A DNA stretch of 52,461 nucleotides from RGIG1681 sp045648025 (GCA_045648025.1 JAZRNH010000006.1:1-52461); one strand, 5' to 3'. Positions 24,459 through 33,820 are shown, counted from the stretch's first letter. The notes: generated from the letters alone by a model not told the origin. Made by a program: numbers and translations.

Positions 24459-25532
24459 TTAATCCTTTTTAATTTTTATTATTTTAGATTTAGATTTAGA
24501 TTTAGATTTTGTTTTCTTTTTAGGTTTGTTTTCTTTTGGAACTCTTTTCTTTTTCATTTTAACTGTTGTAACTTCAATTTCTTTAATTTCTTCAGGAATA
24601 TCTGTTCCGGTAAAATTATCTTGTTTAACAACATATTTTGTTGGGTTGAAAATCATATTTTTTGTTAAGTAATATCTCTCACCTTTAACATTAAAATATG
24701 TAACCAAATTATAAATTGCTATCAAGACAAATGTTGCAGGAATTGTAACAATGAGTCCTGAGAAAAATGTAAATAATGCAATAAAGCCATTAACAAAAAT
24801 AACTGTTAAAATAATAATTACACTTGGAGATAAAATTTTCCAGAAATTTTTAAGAGTTGTGATAATACTTTTTGCAAATGAAACAATTGGACCAGAATTA
24901 TTCTCAATCATATAGCCTAAGTAACAAGTGAATAATGAAAGATTGATTGAAAGTGTAATGATCAAAAGTGCCGACAAAATAAACAACCCTAAAATTGCTG
25001 TAAATGTTGAATTTGCGAGTAATAAATAAATTTCAATAAGTAAAACGACAATTGCTAAAAATGGCAAATTAAAAATAATATTAGCAATAGCATATTTAAA
25101 AGATTGTTTAAGTTGTTGAACTCCATTTTGAATATAGTTTACTTGCATATTCATTGAGAGGCTTTGATATAAGATTGATGAAATGTTATAAAAAGACATT
25201 TGAATCAAAATATATGGAACAAAGATTCCGAATATAAAAAAGCCGAACAAACTAACCCAAATATTTGAAAAGTTTGAAAACACAACATTAATCAAATGTT
25301 TTAAAACTTCGCTAAGTTGAAGAGCAAAATCACTTGGTGAATTATACACAGTTTCAACTATCATTTTTATTTCATAAATTATATTATGTTCTCTAAGAAG
25401 TGATACGATTGGCTGTGCGGTTGTATATACACAAAGAACAGCAAACATAAAACAAATCAAGAGATAAAGAACTTGTTTCCAAACAAGCATAAAGTTAGAA
25501 GCTAAAAGCTTCATAGTGTTTTTGTAAGACAT
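24459..25532 (-). CDS. Multi-pass membrane protein with a Lys/Ser-rich tail, 357 aa
   Basis: Family not recognised. About six hydrophobic segments between residues 15 and 285 (LLICFMFAVLCVYTT, LFGFFIFGIFVPYILI, LPFLAIVVLLIEIYLLL, ILGLFILSALLIITLSI, IIILTVIFVNGFIALFTFF, IVTIPATFVLIAIY), spaced as in DUF975-like or EF-hand-free integral membrane proteins. The last 30 residues are a basic tail with alternating KSKSKSKSK, encoded by a hexanucleotide repeat. AAGGTGG and a consensus promoter precede it. First gene of the operon with rnjA, trmR and trhP; the pairing with rnjA hints at a membrane role near RNA decay, but this is only context. Confidence 0.8.
   Translation of the reverse strand: MSYKNTMKLLASNFMLVWKQVLYLLICFMFAVLCVYTTAQPIVSLLREHNIIYEIKMIVETVYNSPSDFALQLSEVLKHLINVVFSNFSNIWVSLFGFFIFGIFVPYILIQMSFYNISSILYQSLSMNMQVNYIQNGVQQLKQSFKYAIANIIFNLPFLAIVVLLIEIYLLLANSTFTAILGLFILSALLIITLSINLSLFTCYLGYMIENNSGPIVSFAKSIITTLKNFWKILSPSVIIILTVIFVNGFIALFTFFSGLIVTIPATFVLIAIYNLVTYFNVKGERYYLTKNMIFNPTKYVVKQDNFTGTDIPEEIKEIEVTTVKMKKKRVPKENKPKKKTKSKSKSKSKIIKIKKD
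24483..24509 (-). repeat. Hexanucleotide tandem repeat (TTTAGA) encoding a KS tail
   Basis: Four perfect TTTAGA units (24483-24506) plus half a unit. Copy-number changes would alter the number of Lys-Ser pairs without shifting frame, and would not touch the rnjA start 28 bases away. Confidence 0.85.
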
Positions 25533-25598
25533 AAAAGTTCCACCTTTAATAAATGTTACAAATTAAAATATTCTAAAAAAAACTTTAATCTTGGCTTT

Positions 25599-25627
25599 AT
25601 TATAATATAATAATTACTATAAATCAA
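25599..25627 (-). promoter_or_regulatory. Sigma-A promoter of the membrane protein-rnjA-trmR-trhP operon
   Basis: Minus strand TTGATT (25622-25627), 17-base spacer, perfect TATAAT (25599-25604). Predicted start near 25592, a 60-base leader with AAAGGTGG before the ATG. Confidence 0.8.
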
Positions 25628-25671
25628 GTATTTTAATATTTGTTTAGTTTTATAACAGGTTTAAAATGACG

Positions 25672-25701
25672 AAAAAAAAGGAAATACAATTAAGTATTTC
25701 C
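25672..25701 (-). terminator. Rho-independent terminator of the phage-like operon
   Basis: Perfect 8-base stem (25680-25687 with 25694-25701), 6-base loop, then eight T's on the minus strand. It follows the holin stop by 15 bases and insulates the phage-like genes from the host operon. Confidence 0.92.
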
Positions 25702-25715
25702 CTATTATTATAAAG

Positions 25716-26285
25716 TTATTTATTTTTTATTAAGTTGATTTTGTTTTGAAGAAGTTCAATATATTCATCAATCTTTTCAGCAAATTGTGATTCAAAAGCA
25801 TCTAATGTTTGAACGAAATCTTCTTTTAAATTATTGTTACACAATTCAACGATATTAGATTCAGAAATAACTTCGTCATTTTGAATTTTGATGTTGTCAT
25901 TTTGAACCTCTGTGATTTTTGATTCTTCAATTGAGATATTATCAATAACATTATTTATATTTTGAATTGTTTCAACTTCTTTTTCGCAAGTTAATACAAC
26001 AGTTTCTTTTGGTGTTTCTTCATTACAAATAGTTGAGTTGTTTTCATTTAAAAAAGTTGGAATTTGAATAGTTGCTGAACTGTTTTTAATTGTTTCTTTG
26101 TTTGTTGGTGGAACAATAATTCCCAAAATTACCAAGATACCACAAAGTGAAGTTATAAGGTCAGTAAATATGCTTTCATTAACATAAAAGCCAAGTTGTT
26201 GACCCAACACTTTTAAAATTAAAAACACAGCACTTGATAAACTTACCCAAAAGTTATAAGTTTTTATTCTGTCTTTTAATTTCAT
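25716..26285 (-). CDS. Phage holin, phi LC3-type, with a long C-terminal tail
   Basis: Small membrane protein expected to form pores for cell lysis. The first 70 residues fit the phi-LC3/Phage_holin_1 type: basic start (MKLKDRIKTYNFWVSLSSAV), hydrophobic segments at about 12-30 and 38-58, and LVILGIIVPPTNK as the usual closing motif (family: GIVxDPTTKG). Holins of this class are often 70-140 residues; here a further 120-residue acidic, Glu/Asn/Ile-rich tail is added. AGGAGAA precedes the ATG. Last gene before the terminator. No endolysin accompanies it in the window. Confidence 0.8.
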   Translation of the reverse strand: MKLKDRIKTYNFWVSLSSAVFLILKVLGQQLGFYVNESIFTDLITSLCGILVILGIIVPPTNKETIKNSSATIQIPTFLNENNSTICNEETPKETVVLTCEKEVETIQNINNVIDNISIEESKITEVQNDNIKIQNDEVISESNIVELCNNNLKEDFVQTLDAFESQFAEKIDEYIELLQNKINLIKNK

Positions 26286-26359
26286 TTATTCTCCTAGAAA
26301 AAATATCATTGATGATATTAAGTTTAATTTTGCTAATTATATAGTAAGGTGAAAATTTT

Positions 26360-26608
26360 TTATTCATTGTTTATAATCGACATATTATCATCAAAAGCAC
26401 AACACAAATGATTTTCATTAAGCTTTATGACTAAATTATAGTTAAAACTTTCATTTGTATAAATGCACTTTAAGATTGATGAATATGATATGTTGTATTT
26501 TTTTGTATTGTTTGAAAATACATAAAGGTCAAAATTGTTGTCATTGTTAAAAAATAGAGATATATTTTTCCCGTTAGGAATTTTATAAATTGTATTTGAA
26601 AAAATCAT
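26360..26608 (-). CDS. Small hypothetical protein of the phage-like operon, 82 aa
   Basis: Not recognised. Its ATG overlaps the stop of the preceding tail gene by 4 bases (ATGA), which supports translation. The protein is strand-rich with alternating polar and aromatic residues (NFDLYVFSNNTKKYNISYS) and has CC near the end, with no membrane segment. A small tail-tip or chaperone role would fit the position, but nothing in the sequence shows it. Confidence 0.6.
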   Translation of the reverse strand: MIFSNTIYKIPNGKNISLFFNNDNNFDLYVFSNNTKKYNISYSSILKCIYTNESFNYNLVIKLNENHLCCAFDDNMSIINNE

Positions 26609-28623
26609 ATTTTTACATTCGCGGAAAAAGTTGCGATTACCCCTTCATTATTGCTTCCTAGTGGAAAGTTTTTTGTTAAAGTCACAGAATAAGTAGCTTC
26701 GTTTGATGATACATTTTCAATACAAACAGAATCTTCGTTAATGCTATAAGCAATAATTGGTTCAGCTTCATCATCAACAAAAAACAATACAATACCTTCA
26801 AGAAATTCGATATTTAAAATTTTGTTTTGGTTGATTTCTGTTGGCAGACCATCAATAAATTCTGTGGGTTTGTTATAGCCAACAAGATTGTATATTTTGT
26901 ATTGACCGTCAGGTAATTTTTGAATCAAATACAAAAGATTTGTTGAAATATAATTTTTTACTGCTGATGAAAATTCTGATAATTCAAATCGATATATTTG
27001 TGGATAATAATACACCCAAAAATTTGGTGTATCATTTTTTTCAATAACGATTGCTCTTGATTTTGTGGCAATGCTGGTTGTGTTTTTTGTGAAGTAATAT
27101 GCAAGTGTTGTGTAAACATCGGTCACCCTCTTGTCTTTGCCATGAATAACTCTTCGGCAAGTTGAAGAAGTTTCGCCAGACTGTAAATACATGATTTCAG
27201 CATCGCAGAAATTGTTTTTATGGAATGCCAAAATATGGCTAAAATTATAATTTGTTGTATAAACAAAATCATTTAAAACAAACATAGAATTTGTAAATGA
27301 TAAATAAAGGGTGTATGCAATTGTTGATGAAGTTGTTTTTGAATAAAATCCAAACATAATTGTTCCATCTTTTGCGGAAACAATATCTGCATCAATAAAA
27401 TTATTAAAATAATTATAGCCATCACCACTCAAACGGTCCAGATTTGCCGCGGTTGCAACAAGTCTATTATTTACAAATCTATAAAAATAAGCTGCATATT
27501 CTCCGCCCTTTGTTAAAACAAAAAGATAGTTGTCAAAACAAATAATTTTATATACATTTTGAATTTGCAGATTTGAAGAAGTAATTAATTCAAGTTTATA
27601 GTCAGATACTTTGTATATAAAAATTGAACCATCTTTATAAAATATAATTCTGTCGCCTTCTTTTGATAGGAATCTCATTGTGCTATTGTCAAAAATATTA
27701 TTAAATGGCAAACTAATTTTTGACATAAATTTTGAGCCGTATTTTCTTGGATAAATATCAGATTCAATAATTCCTGTATCATTATTTATGATGTTTGAAT
27801 ATGAAATAATGCCCGATCCTAAATCTAAAACATAATTTGTTTTTGGTGAAAAAGCAATGGTTGTTTCGTATGGTTTTGCAAAGTCTTTTGTATTAATTCT
27901 TGCAAACACATTGTTATCAATTAAAAATACAATTTCATTAGTTTCACCAGCTGATAAATCGGCTGAAAAAGATAACAATAGTTCAGAATTTTTATCAAAA
28001 GAAAATTCACATTCAAACAACTCTCCTTGATAAAGATTACTATGAGTTATAAAAACATTGTCAGATAAATCCAATCCTCTTGCAGCATAAACTTTTTTAT
28101 TTTTAATACCACAGCCAAGCAAGAACTCAATGAATTTATTTTCACCTTTTGTGAGTCTTGCTAACTGTGTTGATTCGGTAGATAAGTATATAGTAACGGT
28201 TATGCTAACATCTTCACCATTTTCAACTTTTATTCCGTCTGGAAACTCATCATTTTTTAATGAAAAATAGTTATAAATTGTCGGGTTGTTTTTATCGTCT
28301 AAATGTGAAGTTATTCCCGCTTCTGTTATATATTCAGAGCTCACTGAGTCAAAATTTACTAATGCAAATTTTTCAATATAAATATTATTTTCTTCAAGGT
28401 TAAATTGTGTTGTTTTTGTGTTTAAATTTACTAATTTTGAAAAACTTTCAAGTTTATAATTTTGCAAAATTTCATCACAAAACCCTGTTCCGATAGCTAA
28501 TTTGTCAAAAAAACTTTGCAAATTTGCGATTTTTTCATAAACAGAATCTAACATATTGTTATAAAAAACATAATGATTATTTTTTGTTATAATTTCTATT
28601 TTATTATGATAATTCAATTTCAT
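26605..28623 (-). CDS. Putative phage tail protein, 672 aa
   Basis: No precise family. The first 60 residues form a helix that ends LAIGTGFCDEILQNYK, followed by a strand-rich body with jelly-roll-like character (residues 90-290) and a region of regularly spaced hydrophobic beta strands with recurring Asp/Gly turns (300-640: FYKDGSIFIYKVSD, CFDNYLFVLTKGGEY, SAKDGTIMFGFYS) that looks like a beta-propeller. A tail fibre, spike or receptor-binding protein is the best guess. GAGGTGA precedes the ATG, which overlaps the upstream stop by 4 bases. Confidence 0.6.
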   Translation of the reverse strand: MKLNYHNKIEIITKNNHYVFYNNMLDSVYEKIANLQSFFDKLAIGTGFCDEILQNYKLESFSKLVNLNTKTTQFNLEENNIYIEKFALVNFDSVSSEYITEAGITSHLDDKNNPTIYNYFSLKNDEFPDGIKVENGEDVSITVTIYLSTESTQLARLTKGENKFIEFLLGCGIKNKKVYAARGLDLSDNVFITHSNLYQGELFECEFSFDKNSELLLSFSADLSAGETNEIVFLIDNNVFARINTKDFAKPYETTIAFSPKTNYVLDLGSGIISYSNIINNDTGIIESDIYPRKYGSKFMSKISLPFNNIFDNSTMRFLSKEGDRIIFYKDGSIFIYKVSDYKLELITSSNLQIQNVYKIICFDNYLFVLTKGGEYAAYFYRFVNNRLVATAANLDRLSGDGYNYFNNFIDADIVSAKDGTIMFGFYSKTTSSTIAYTLYLSFTNSMFVLNDFVYTTNYNFSHILAFHKNNFCDAEIMYLQSGETSSTCRRVIHGKDKRVTDVYTTLAYYFTKNTTSIATKSRAIVIEKNDTPNFWVYYYPQIYRFELSEFSSAVKNYISTNLLYLIQKLPDGQYKIYNLVGYNKPTEFIDGLPTEINQNKILNIEFLEGIVLFFVDDEAEPIIAYSINEDSVCIENVSSNEATYSVTLTKNFPLGSNNEGVIATFSANVKI

Positions 28624-29648
28624 TTTGTCACCTCATATGTGTTTATTTCAATTGAATAATTTGCAGAAATATTAAAGTGATTATTCTTGTGTTCAATACA
28701 ATTTTTAATTAGAAAATTTGATCCACTTTGATTACAAATAACTAGGTAAAATTTGTTATTAAATTTGTTATAATTAATATAAGATTTTATTGGTATTCCA
28801 ATATTAAACAAAACAGGTATTGGGTTTGAAAATGAATAATCAGAATGAATTTCCATATTGAAACACTTGTTGTTTTTTATATATGAAATCACAAATTTTT
28901 CATCATCAGTCGTTGCTGATATGTCGGTTACAAAACTATCAAGATAAATTATTTTGTTATTATAAAAATCGTTTAATTGTAGGTTGCCATCAAGATCGAT
29001 TTTAAATATAAACAATGCATTGCTATTTTTTAAATATGCAACTGAAAAAGCCTTTGCATAAGAATAAAAATTGAAGTCAACAGAATTTAGAAATATTGGT
29101 TCGTTACTAATAATTTTATAGTATATTGAATTGTTGTTTAAATATGATAAGAAGTATGAATCATTAACTTCAATTGCTTGATATGATATTTCATTTGAAA
29201 CATTATCTAGTCCCCAAATCAATAAATCATTTGATAAAATTGTTATCAAAGAATTTTCATTTGTTTCAATTTTTAAATAAAGTTTCACCTGTTCACTTTT
29301 TAGCGGTAGATAAGATTTCATTATAGTAATTTGATTATAACCAGCATTTAAATTTTTTGTTGATCGATATATTGCAATATTATTTATGAATAGTGAAAAC
29401 TTAACCGATTCATCAATTGGTAAATTTATATCAATTTTATTTTGAAAATACAAAGATTGATTTTCAGTTATTTCAAATTCTGCCAAAAGAATTTTATCTT
29501 GATTTATGAAAGATTGATTTAAATTTGTTGATGAAAAGCAAACAAAACGATTTATATTAGATTTTGTATTTTCATATGATGATAGTTTGTTTAATTTTTC
29601 ATCTAATTCATTTGTTTTGTTAATTAAAGATTTGATTGAATTTATCAT
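28620..29648 (-). CDS. Putative phage tail protein, 342 aa
   Basis: Starts with a coiled-coil helix (about residues 1-30, IKSLINKTNELDEKLNKL), then a beta-sandwich-like stretch (50-150) and a repeat-like, strand-rich part (155-340) with motifs such as FSVAYLKNSNALFIFKIDLDG. This pattern recalls the neighbouring 672-aa protein, so the two may be related or partner in the same tail part. The start follows the preceding stop after 2 bases. No exact family recognised. Confidence 0.55.
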   Translation of the reverse strand: MINSIKSLINKTNELDEKLNKLSSYENTKSNINRFVCFSSTNLNQSFINQDKILLAEFEITENQSLYFQNKIDINLPIDESVKFSLFINNIAIYRSTKNLNAGYNQITIMKSYLPLKSEQVKLYLKIETNENSLITILSNDLLIWGLDNVSNEISYQAIEVNDSYFLSYLNNNSIYYKIISNEPIFLNSVDFNFYSYAKAFSVAYLKNSNALFIFKIDLDGNLQLNDFYNNKIIYLDSFVTDISATTDDEKFVISYIKNNKCFNMEIHSDYSFSNPIPVLFNIGIPIKSYINYNKFNNKFYLVICNQSGSNFLIKNCIEHKNNHFNISANYSIEINTYEVTK

Positions 29649-29650
29649 AT

Positions 29651-31039
29651 TTAATTTTCGGATATATTTGAAATTTTAAAAAATAATGATTCAACAATAA
29701 ATGCCGAATCACTACTAATTTCAATTTCAAAAATCTGCCCCTTTAAACCAATATTTTTTATATGTTTTGAATCGCAAATATCATCTGTAAAACATTGCAT
29801 ATCGGAAGTTATTGTTATGGTGTAATTTCCAAAGCCTTGAATTTTTATATCATTAAGAGTTTTTATTGGTTTATCATCAAAAGTTATTTTGTTAAATTTA
29901 ATATATTTTTCAATTGCAAATCTATGGTTGTCTAAAAACAAAACCTCACATTTATTTCCATCATTTGTATTAATTGCAAGTTTGTAGTCACTTATTGTTT
30001 TTACTAAATAAAAATCAGTTAGATTATTAATTTTGTAAATATTGCATGTGCTGTTTTGAATGTTAAATTCGATTATAACAGATGTTGCAATGTTTTTAAT
30101 AAACATTTTTGTTTTTAAGTAATACAAATTATTGAAACAAATAGATTTATGTTCGGTTTCTGCCAACTTGTTTGTTGATGAGTCAAAAATTTGTTTTAAG
30201 TCATTGCCGTCAAAAATATAAAGACCTGAAGATGTTAAAAACACCACATAATCATCGATGAGTTCAATTGTGTTATCAAATATTGAAGATTTAATTGAAC
30301 AATTTGAAATAATTTGATATTCGCCGTTTGAAATTACAAGCTTAGAAATTCCATATTGTTGAACGATATATATATTATTTTTATAGTTGACAATTTTTAA
30401 TATGTAACCATCATCTTGATTTAGTTGAATTGAGTTATATGGCAAGTTGAAAGTGTCAATATCAATCAAGTTTTCAACTGTAGCAAAATATACAGAAAAT
30501 GGTTTTTCACAAAGTGAAAATAATAAATTATTATTGTATTTTGTAATTGTTTTTAAATTTATCGGTGGAATAACAAATGTTGGATTATTATTGTTTGATA
30601 TCAAAATAAAAGCATCGTCAATTGAATAAATATATAAACAATTATTAAAAATCAAAACTGTTGGATTGGTTTTAAATTTAATATTAAAAGATTTAACAGT
30701 TAGGTTTATTAAATTGATTTCAAGCAATAAATACTCTTTTGTTAAAACAAATAATCTATTTTCAAATTTATTCAAGTTATTAATAAATGTATAAGGAATA
30801 ATTTTGAAAATTTTATCTTTTAAATCTGGATTTGTATCAAAAAACAAATTATATTTTTCAGTTTTTAAAATATCTTTTAATAAATCAGAAAAACCACTTA
30901 GTGGTTCAATTATTTTATTATTAGTTGTTAAATTATAAATTTCATTAATATTGAGTGAATTTTTGGTTGTGAAAGCATTTCCTATTTTGTTTTCAAAATT
31001 AGAAAATAAATAGTTTGAAGAGTTAAAAATTTTAGACAT
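29651..31039 (-). CDS. Putative tail nozzle/stabilisation protein with a beta-propeller, 462 aa
   Basis: A long series of similar strand pairs (LFVLTKEYLLLEINL, VLIFNNCLYIYSIDD, LKIVNYKNNIYIVQQYG, YVVFLTSSGLYIFDGNDL) spans residues 95-370, as in a propeller with about six blades; a beta-sandwich of about 80 residues closes the protein. In short-tailed phages the tail nozzle (T7 gp12, P22 gp10) is such a propeller and follows the adaptor gene, as here. The ATG lies inside the end of the adaptor gene (8-base overlap). Assignment rests on pattern and order, not on a recognised signature. Confidence 0.55.
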   Translation of the reverse strand: MSKIFNSSNYLFSNFENKIGNAFTTKNSLNINEIYNLTTNNKIIEPLSGFSDLLKDILKTEKYNLFFDTNPDLKDKIFKIIPYTFINNLNKFENRLFVLTKEYLLLEINLINLTVKSFNIKFKTNPTVLIFNNCLYIYSIDDAFILISNNNNPTFVIPPINLKTITKYNNNLLFSLCEKPFSVYFATVENLIDIDTFNLPYNSIQLNQDDGYILKIVNYKNNIYIVQQYGISKLVISNGEYQIISNCSIKSSIFDNTIELIDDYVVFLTSSGLYIFDGNDLKQIFDSSTNKLAETEHKSICFNNLYYLKTKMFIKNIATSVIIEFNIQNSTCNIYKINNLTDFYLVKTISDYKLAINTNDGNKCEVLFLDNHRFAIEKYIKFNKITFDDKPIKTLNDIKIQGFGNYTITITSDMQCFTDDICDSKHIKNIGLKGQIFEIEISSDSAFIVESLFFKISNISEN

Positions 31040-31607
31040 AATATAACTTTTTCAATCGTCTTTCTTTTTTTGTTTTAAATTTAAATAATTCAAACAAAAA
31101 TTTATTTTTCCAAAATTCACTTTTATCAAATTGATCTTTACTAGCTAAAAACTCACTGGCAATTCCATAACACACAATTTTGTCATTTAAAACAGAAGGA
31201 TAATTTATTCCCTGATTTAAATCATTAATTTCTGATGGCACATAATTATATACAACTTTAATTTTTTGATTTGATAAATCAGTTAAGATTTTATTAATTA
31301 AAATTTTGTGACTGCACTTTTGATTTGAAGAATTTAATACAGTTATGATTTTATTTGGGGTCTGAGAAAATGATGAATAAAAAACTTCTCCATTTTCATT
31401 TGTTAAAACTTCTTCAGTAGTTTCTAATGAAATATAATTTTCAAAAATTGTATTTATAACAAAATTATAATAATTTATCATTCTAACAATATCGGATTGA
31501 ATTGATTGGTTTGAACACTCTTCAATTGTTGTAATTTTGTTTAGTTCTTTATAAATATCATCCCTATTTAATAATTGTGAAGTTTTTAAAAATATTTGTT
31601 TAATCAT
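31032..31607 (-). CDS. Putative head-tail adaptor, 191 aa
   Basis: Mostly helical protein. Its second half reads like connector/adaptor proteins of short-tailed phages: a YVPSEINDLNQ strand-turn element followed by YPSVLNDKIVCYGIASEFLA and a long basic helix (FKTKKERRLKKLYYV), compare the common pattern of P-x-E/Y-H-D-L-L-x-Y-x-A-A. Position between capsid and propeller gene fits gp4/gp11-type adaptors. Overlaps the next gene and the previous one by 8 bases each. Confidence 0.55.
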   Translation of the reverse strand: MIKQIFLKTSQLLNRDDIYKELNKITTIEECSNQSIQSDIVRMINYYNFVINTIFENYISLETTEEVLTNENGEVFYSSFSQTPNKIITVLNSSNQKCSHKILINKILTDLSNQKIKVVYNYVPSEINDLNQGINYPSVLNDKIVCYGIASEFLASKDQFDKSEFWKNKFLFELFKFKTKKERRLKKLYYV

Positions 31608-31989
31608 TATTTCCCTTTATTATTTTATAGATATCACTCTTAGATATAGAGGTTGTTCGTTTTGAATAATTTATTAAATTTGAAATTGAATCACTTAAAA
31701 TTTGTTTAGAATTTTTTATGTTTTTATCTTCTAATTTTGCATTATAATTATCAATATAATTAAACAATTTTTCAGAATTTTCAATTCTGCTAAATTGCAG
31801 TTTATTTAGTATATTTAATGAATAATTATTAAATTTTAAACAAATTTGATAGTTTTTTGCAGTATTTATAATTAAAAAACATTTTTCTTTTTTATCAAAA
31901 AATAGTTTATAATTTTCATCAATAAAAGTTATTAAATTATAAATATTAAAATTATCTTTATATGGTTCCAAATTTTTTAAATCAAACAC
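31600..31989 (-). CDS. Putative head completion protein, 129 aa
   Basis: Not recognised as a family. Starts with GTG (31989) supported by AGAGG seven bases upstream. Contains strand-rich residues 25-75 and a C-terminal helical, basic part (LSDSISNLINYSKRTTSIS). The position right behind the major capsid gene is where head-completion or minor capsid genes usually lie. Overlaps the adaptor gene by 8 bases. Confidence 0.5.
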   Translation of the reverse strand: MFDLKNLEPYKDNFNIYNLITFIDENYKLFFDKKEKCFLIINTAKNYQICLKFNNYSLNILNKLQFSRIENSEKLFNYIDNYNAKLEDKNIKNSKQILSDSISNLINYSKRTTSISKSDIYKIIKGNND

Positions 31990-32026
31990 AGAACAACCTC
32001 TTTCTAAAAGTTAAAAATAAAAATTA

Positions 32027-33205
32027 TTAAGATTCTTTAATGCCAGTAATTTTTGCTTGGCCACTTGGTTTGTTGCAAATAATATCTGCATACTTAACAA
32101 GTGTTGCTTGATAAGTTGGTTTGCCAGGAGTTTGTTTAATTACTCTGCCATCTTCACTTTCAAGCCATTTCCAATCACATAATTGATGCAAATTGAATTC
32201 GCTTGTATTTAAAAGATACATTGTATTTTGTGGTGCAAATCTGTCAGATACAACTGGAATTCCGTTATATGAAATTGCTTTAAATCCACCTTCTAAATTC
32301 ATAATGTCAACATTGCTTCTATATGATGCAAGGTAGCTTTGATAGTTTCTTTTTACACCTGATGAGCAAACAATAAAGTCAACTTTGCTATTAGAAATTT
32401 CATCAAGGTCATCAATTGCTCTTTGCATAACAACTTCAGAAATGTCAGTTTTGTTTGAAGATTCGGCAATATCTTTCATATATGGTGTCATCCAGCTATA
32501 TGAATTTCTGTTTAAACCATAAAGTGAACCTGTACTTTTGAAAATTGCTGAAAGACCAGTAATTTCATTATTGTATGAACCTTGAACACAAAGCTTATTG
32601 CCTGTTTCACTATCGATGGTAAGTGGTGATGTTGTAAATGTAACAACCTTGTTTGTTCTATCAATAGATTTAATTCTTAAACTATTGTGTTGAACTTCGC
32701 CATCGGCTGCAATAATATCAACTACCATACCTTCAATTAAATTTGTTGTTGAGTCAACTGTAACAGAGCCGGTTGTATTTGTTGAAATTTCTGCTAAAAA
32801 GCCAGTTCCATCACCATAGAGCATTCTGCCAAAGTTAAAGGCACTTGCTTTAATAAGACCATCCATTTCAGCATTTAACAAATTAACAAATGCACCCGAA
32901 GAGTTTTCTGAAGCACGAATTGCCTTATCAGAAATTTCTAATCTACCATAAAGATTTTTAAGTGGAAGAACGAATTGTGCATATGTGTTTCCAGCTGAAG
33001 TTGGAAGATCTCCATCTTCTGTTCCTGCACCAATACCTCCGTTGATACCATAAGGTGCAATTTTTCTAATTTCTTTTCCCCACACATCAGAAGTTGTTTG
33101 ATTAATTCTTGCAAGTAATGGGTTAATGTTTGTGTTTAATTGATTTGATACAACACCCAAATACACTTCTTTAAGTGCATTATCTGCTGTTGATAAAGTT
33201 ACCAT
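32027..33205 (-). CDS. Phage major capsid protein
   Basis: 392 residues, with the general make-up of HK97-fold shells: an N-terminal arm (NALKEVYLGVVSNQLNTNINPLL), the extended E-loop region with GxxAGTEDGDLPTSAG, a spine helix after AIRASENSSGAFVNLLNAEMDG, the turn GRMLYGDGTG, a beta insertion (about 140-205) and a P/A-domain end with FIVCSSGVKRNYQSYL and GIPVVSDRFAPQNTMYLL. Less Asn/Ile-rich than its neighbours, as expected for an abundant structural protein. GGAGAA precedes the ATG. Directly after the scaffold gene, in the usual head-gene order. Confidence 0.85.
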   Translation of the reverse strand: MVTLSTADNALKEVYLGVVSNQLNTNINPLLARINQTTSDVWGKEIRKIAPYGINGGIGAGTEDGDLPTSAGNTYAQFVLPLKNLYGRLEISDKAIRASENSSGAFVNLLNAEMDGLIKASAFNFGRMLYGDGTGFLAEISTNTTGSVTVDSTTNLIEGMVVDIIAADGEVQHNSLRIKSIDRTNKVVTFTTSPLTIDSETGNKLCVQGSYNNEITGLSAIFKSTGSLYGLNRNSYSWMTPYMKDIAESSNKTDISEVVMQRAIDDLDEISNSKVDFIVCSSGVKRNYQSYLASYRSNVDIMNLEGGFKAISYNGIPVVSDRFAPQNTMYLLNTSEFNLHQLCDWKWLESEDGRVIKQTPGKPTYQATLVKYADIICNKPSGQAKITGIKES

Positions 33206-33213
33206 AAATTCTC

Positions 33214-33813
33214 CTATTTTAACATTTTAGATAATATTTCCCCAGCCTCTTTAATTGTTTTTGGTAAGTTTGGATTTGGTGAAAAATGTATATTTGAGTT
33301 GATTCCTGATACAATTTTAGGGGTGGTAGAAACATTGTTTAAATTTGACAAATAATTTTCAATAATTTTATTTTTTATGGATTCATTGCTATAAATATAT
33401 TTGTCTAAAAATTCTTGGTTGTTTAAATTTTCTGCAAGTTTATTGTTTGTTTCTTTTATGATTTTAAATGCGACTTGATACTTGTTTGGCAGATTGTTAA
33501 TTTCATTATCATTAACCAAAATCTCCGTGATTTCCTTTTTATATTTATCGCTATCAGTGGTGTCATTTATAAAATCATCAATAGTTTCATATTGTTTAAA
33601 ATTTGCAAAATCATCTAATTTCTTTTGAAATTCAGCTAATTTTTGACTTTTTCTTGTAAATTCTGCTTGCAAGCTGTTGTATGCTGACAATAAATTATTT
33701 GCATTTTTAAATTTCCCAAATATAGAGCCATTTTGAGTTTCTGTCTCATTATTTTGAGAGTTGATAATATTTTCAGGTTCAAAATTTGGTTGTTCTATAA
33801 TTAAATTTTCCAT
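33214..33813 (-). CDS. Phage capsid scaffolding protein
   Basis: 199 residues, acidic and helical. The segment GKFKNANNLLSAYNSLQAEF then TRKSQKLAEF (about 33-62) is a common feature of phage scaffold proteins; the middle is charged coiled coil and the C-terminus ends basic (TIKEAGEILSKMLK), as scaffold tails that bind the shell do. AGGAGAA lies before the ATG. Position between portal and major capsid gene supports the call. Confidence 0.75.
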   Translation of the reverse strand: MENLIIEQPNFEPENIINSQNNETETQNGSIFGKFKNANNLLSAYNSLQAEFTRKSQKLAEFQKKLDDFANFKQYETIDDFINDTTDSDKYKKEITEILVNDNEINNLPNKYQVAFKIIKETNNKLAENLNNQEFLDKYIYSNESIKNKIIENYLSNLNNVSTTPKIVSGINSNIHFSPNPNLPKTIKEAGEILSKMLK

Positions 33814-33820
33814 ATTTCTC

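Noticed and set aside
25533..25715. Attachment site or tRNA at the edge of the phage-like cluster
   Set aside because: No tRNA-like structure and no direct repeat shared with the other edge (37.7 or 39.3 kb) could be seen; only a terminator and a host promoter are present.
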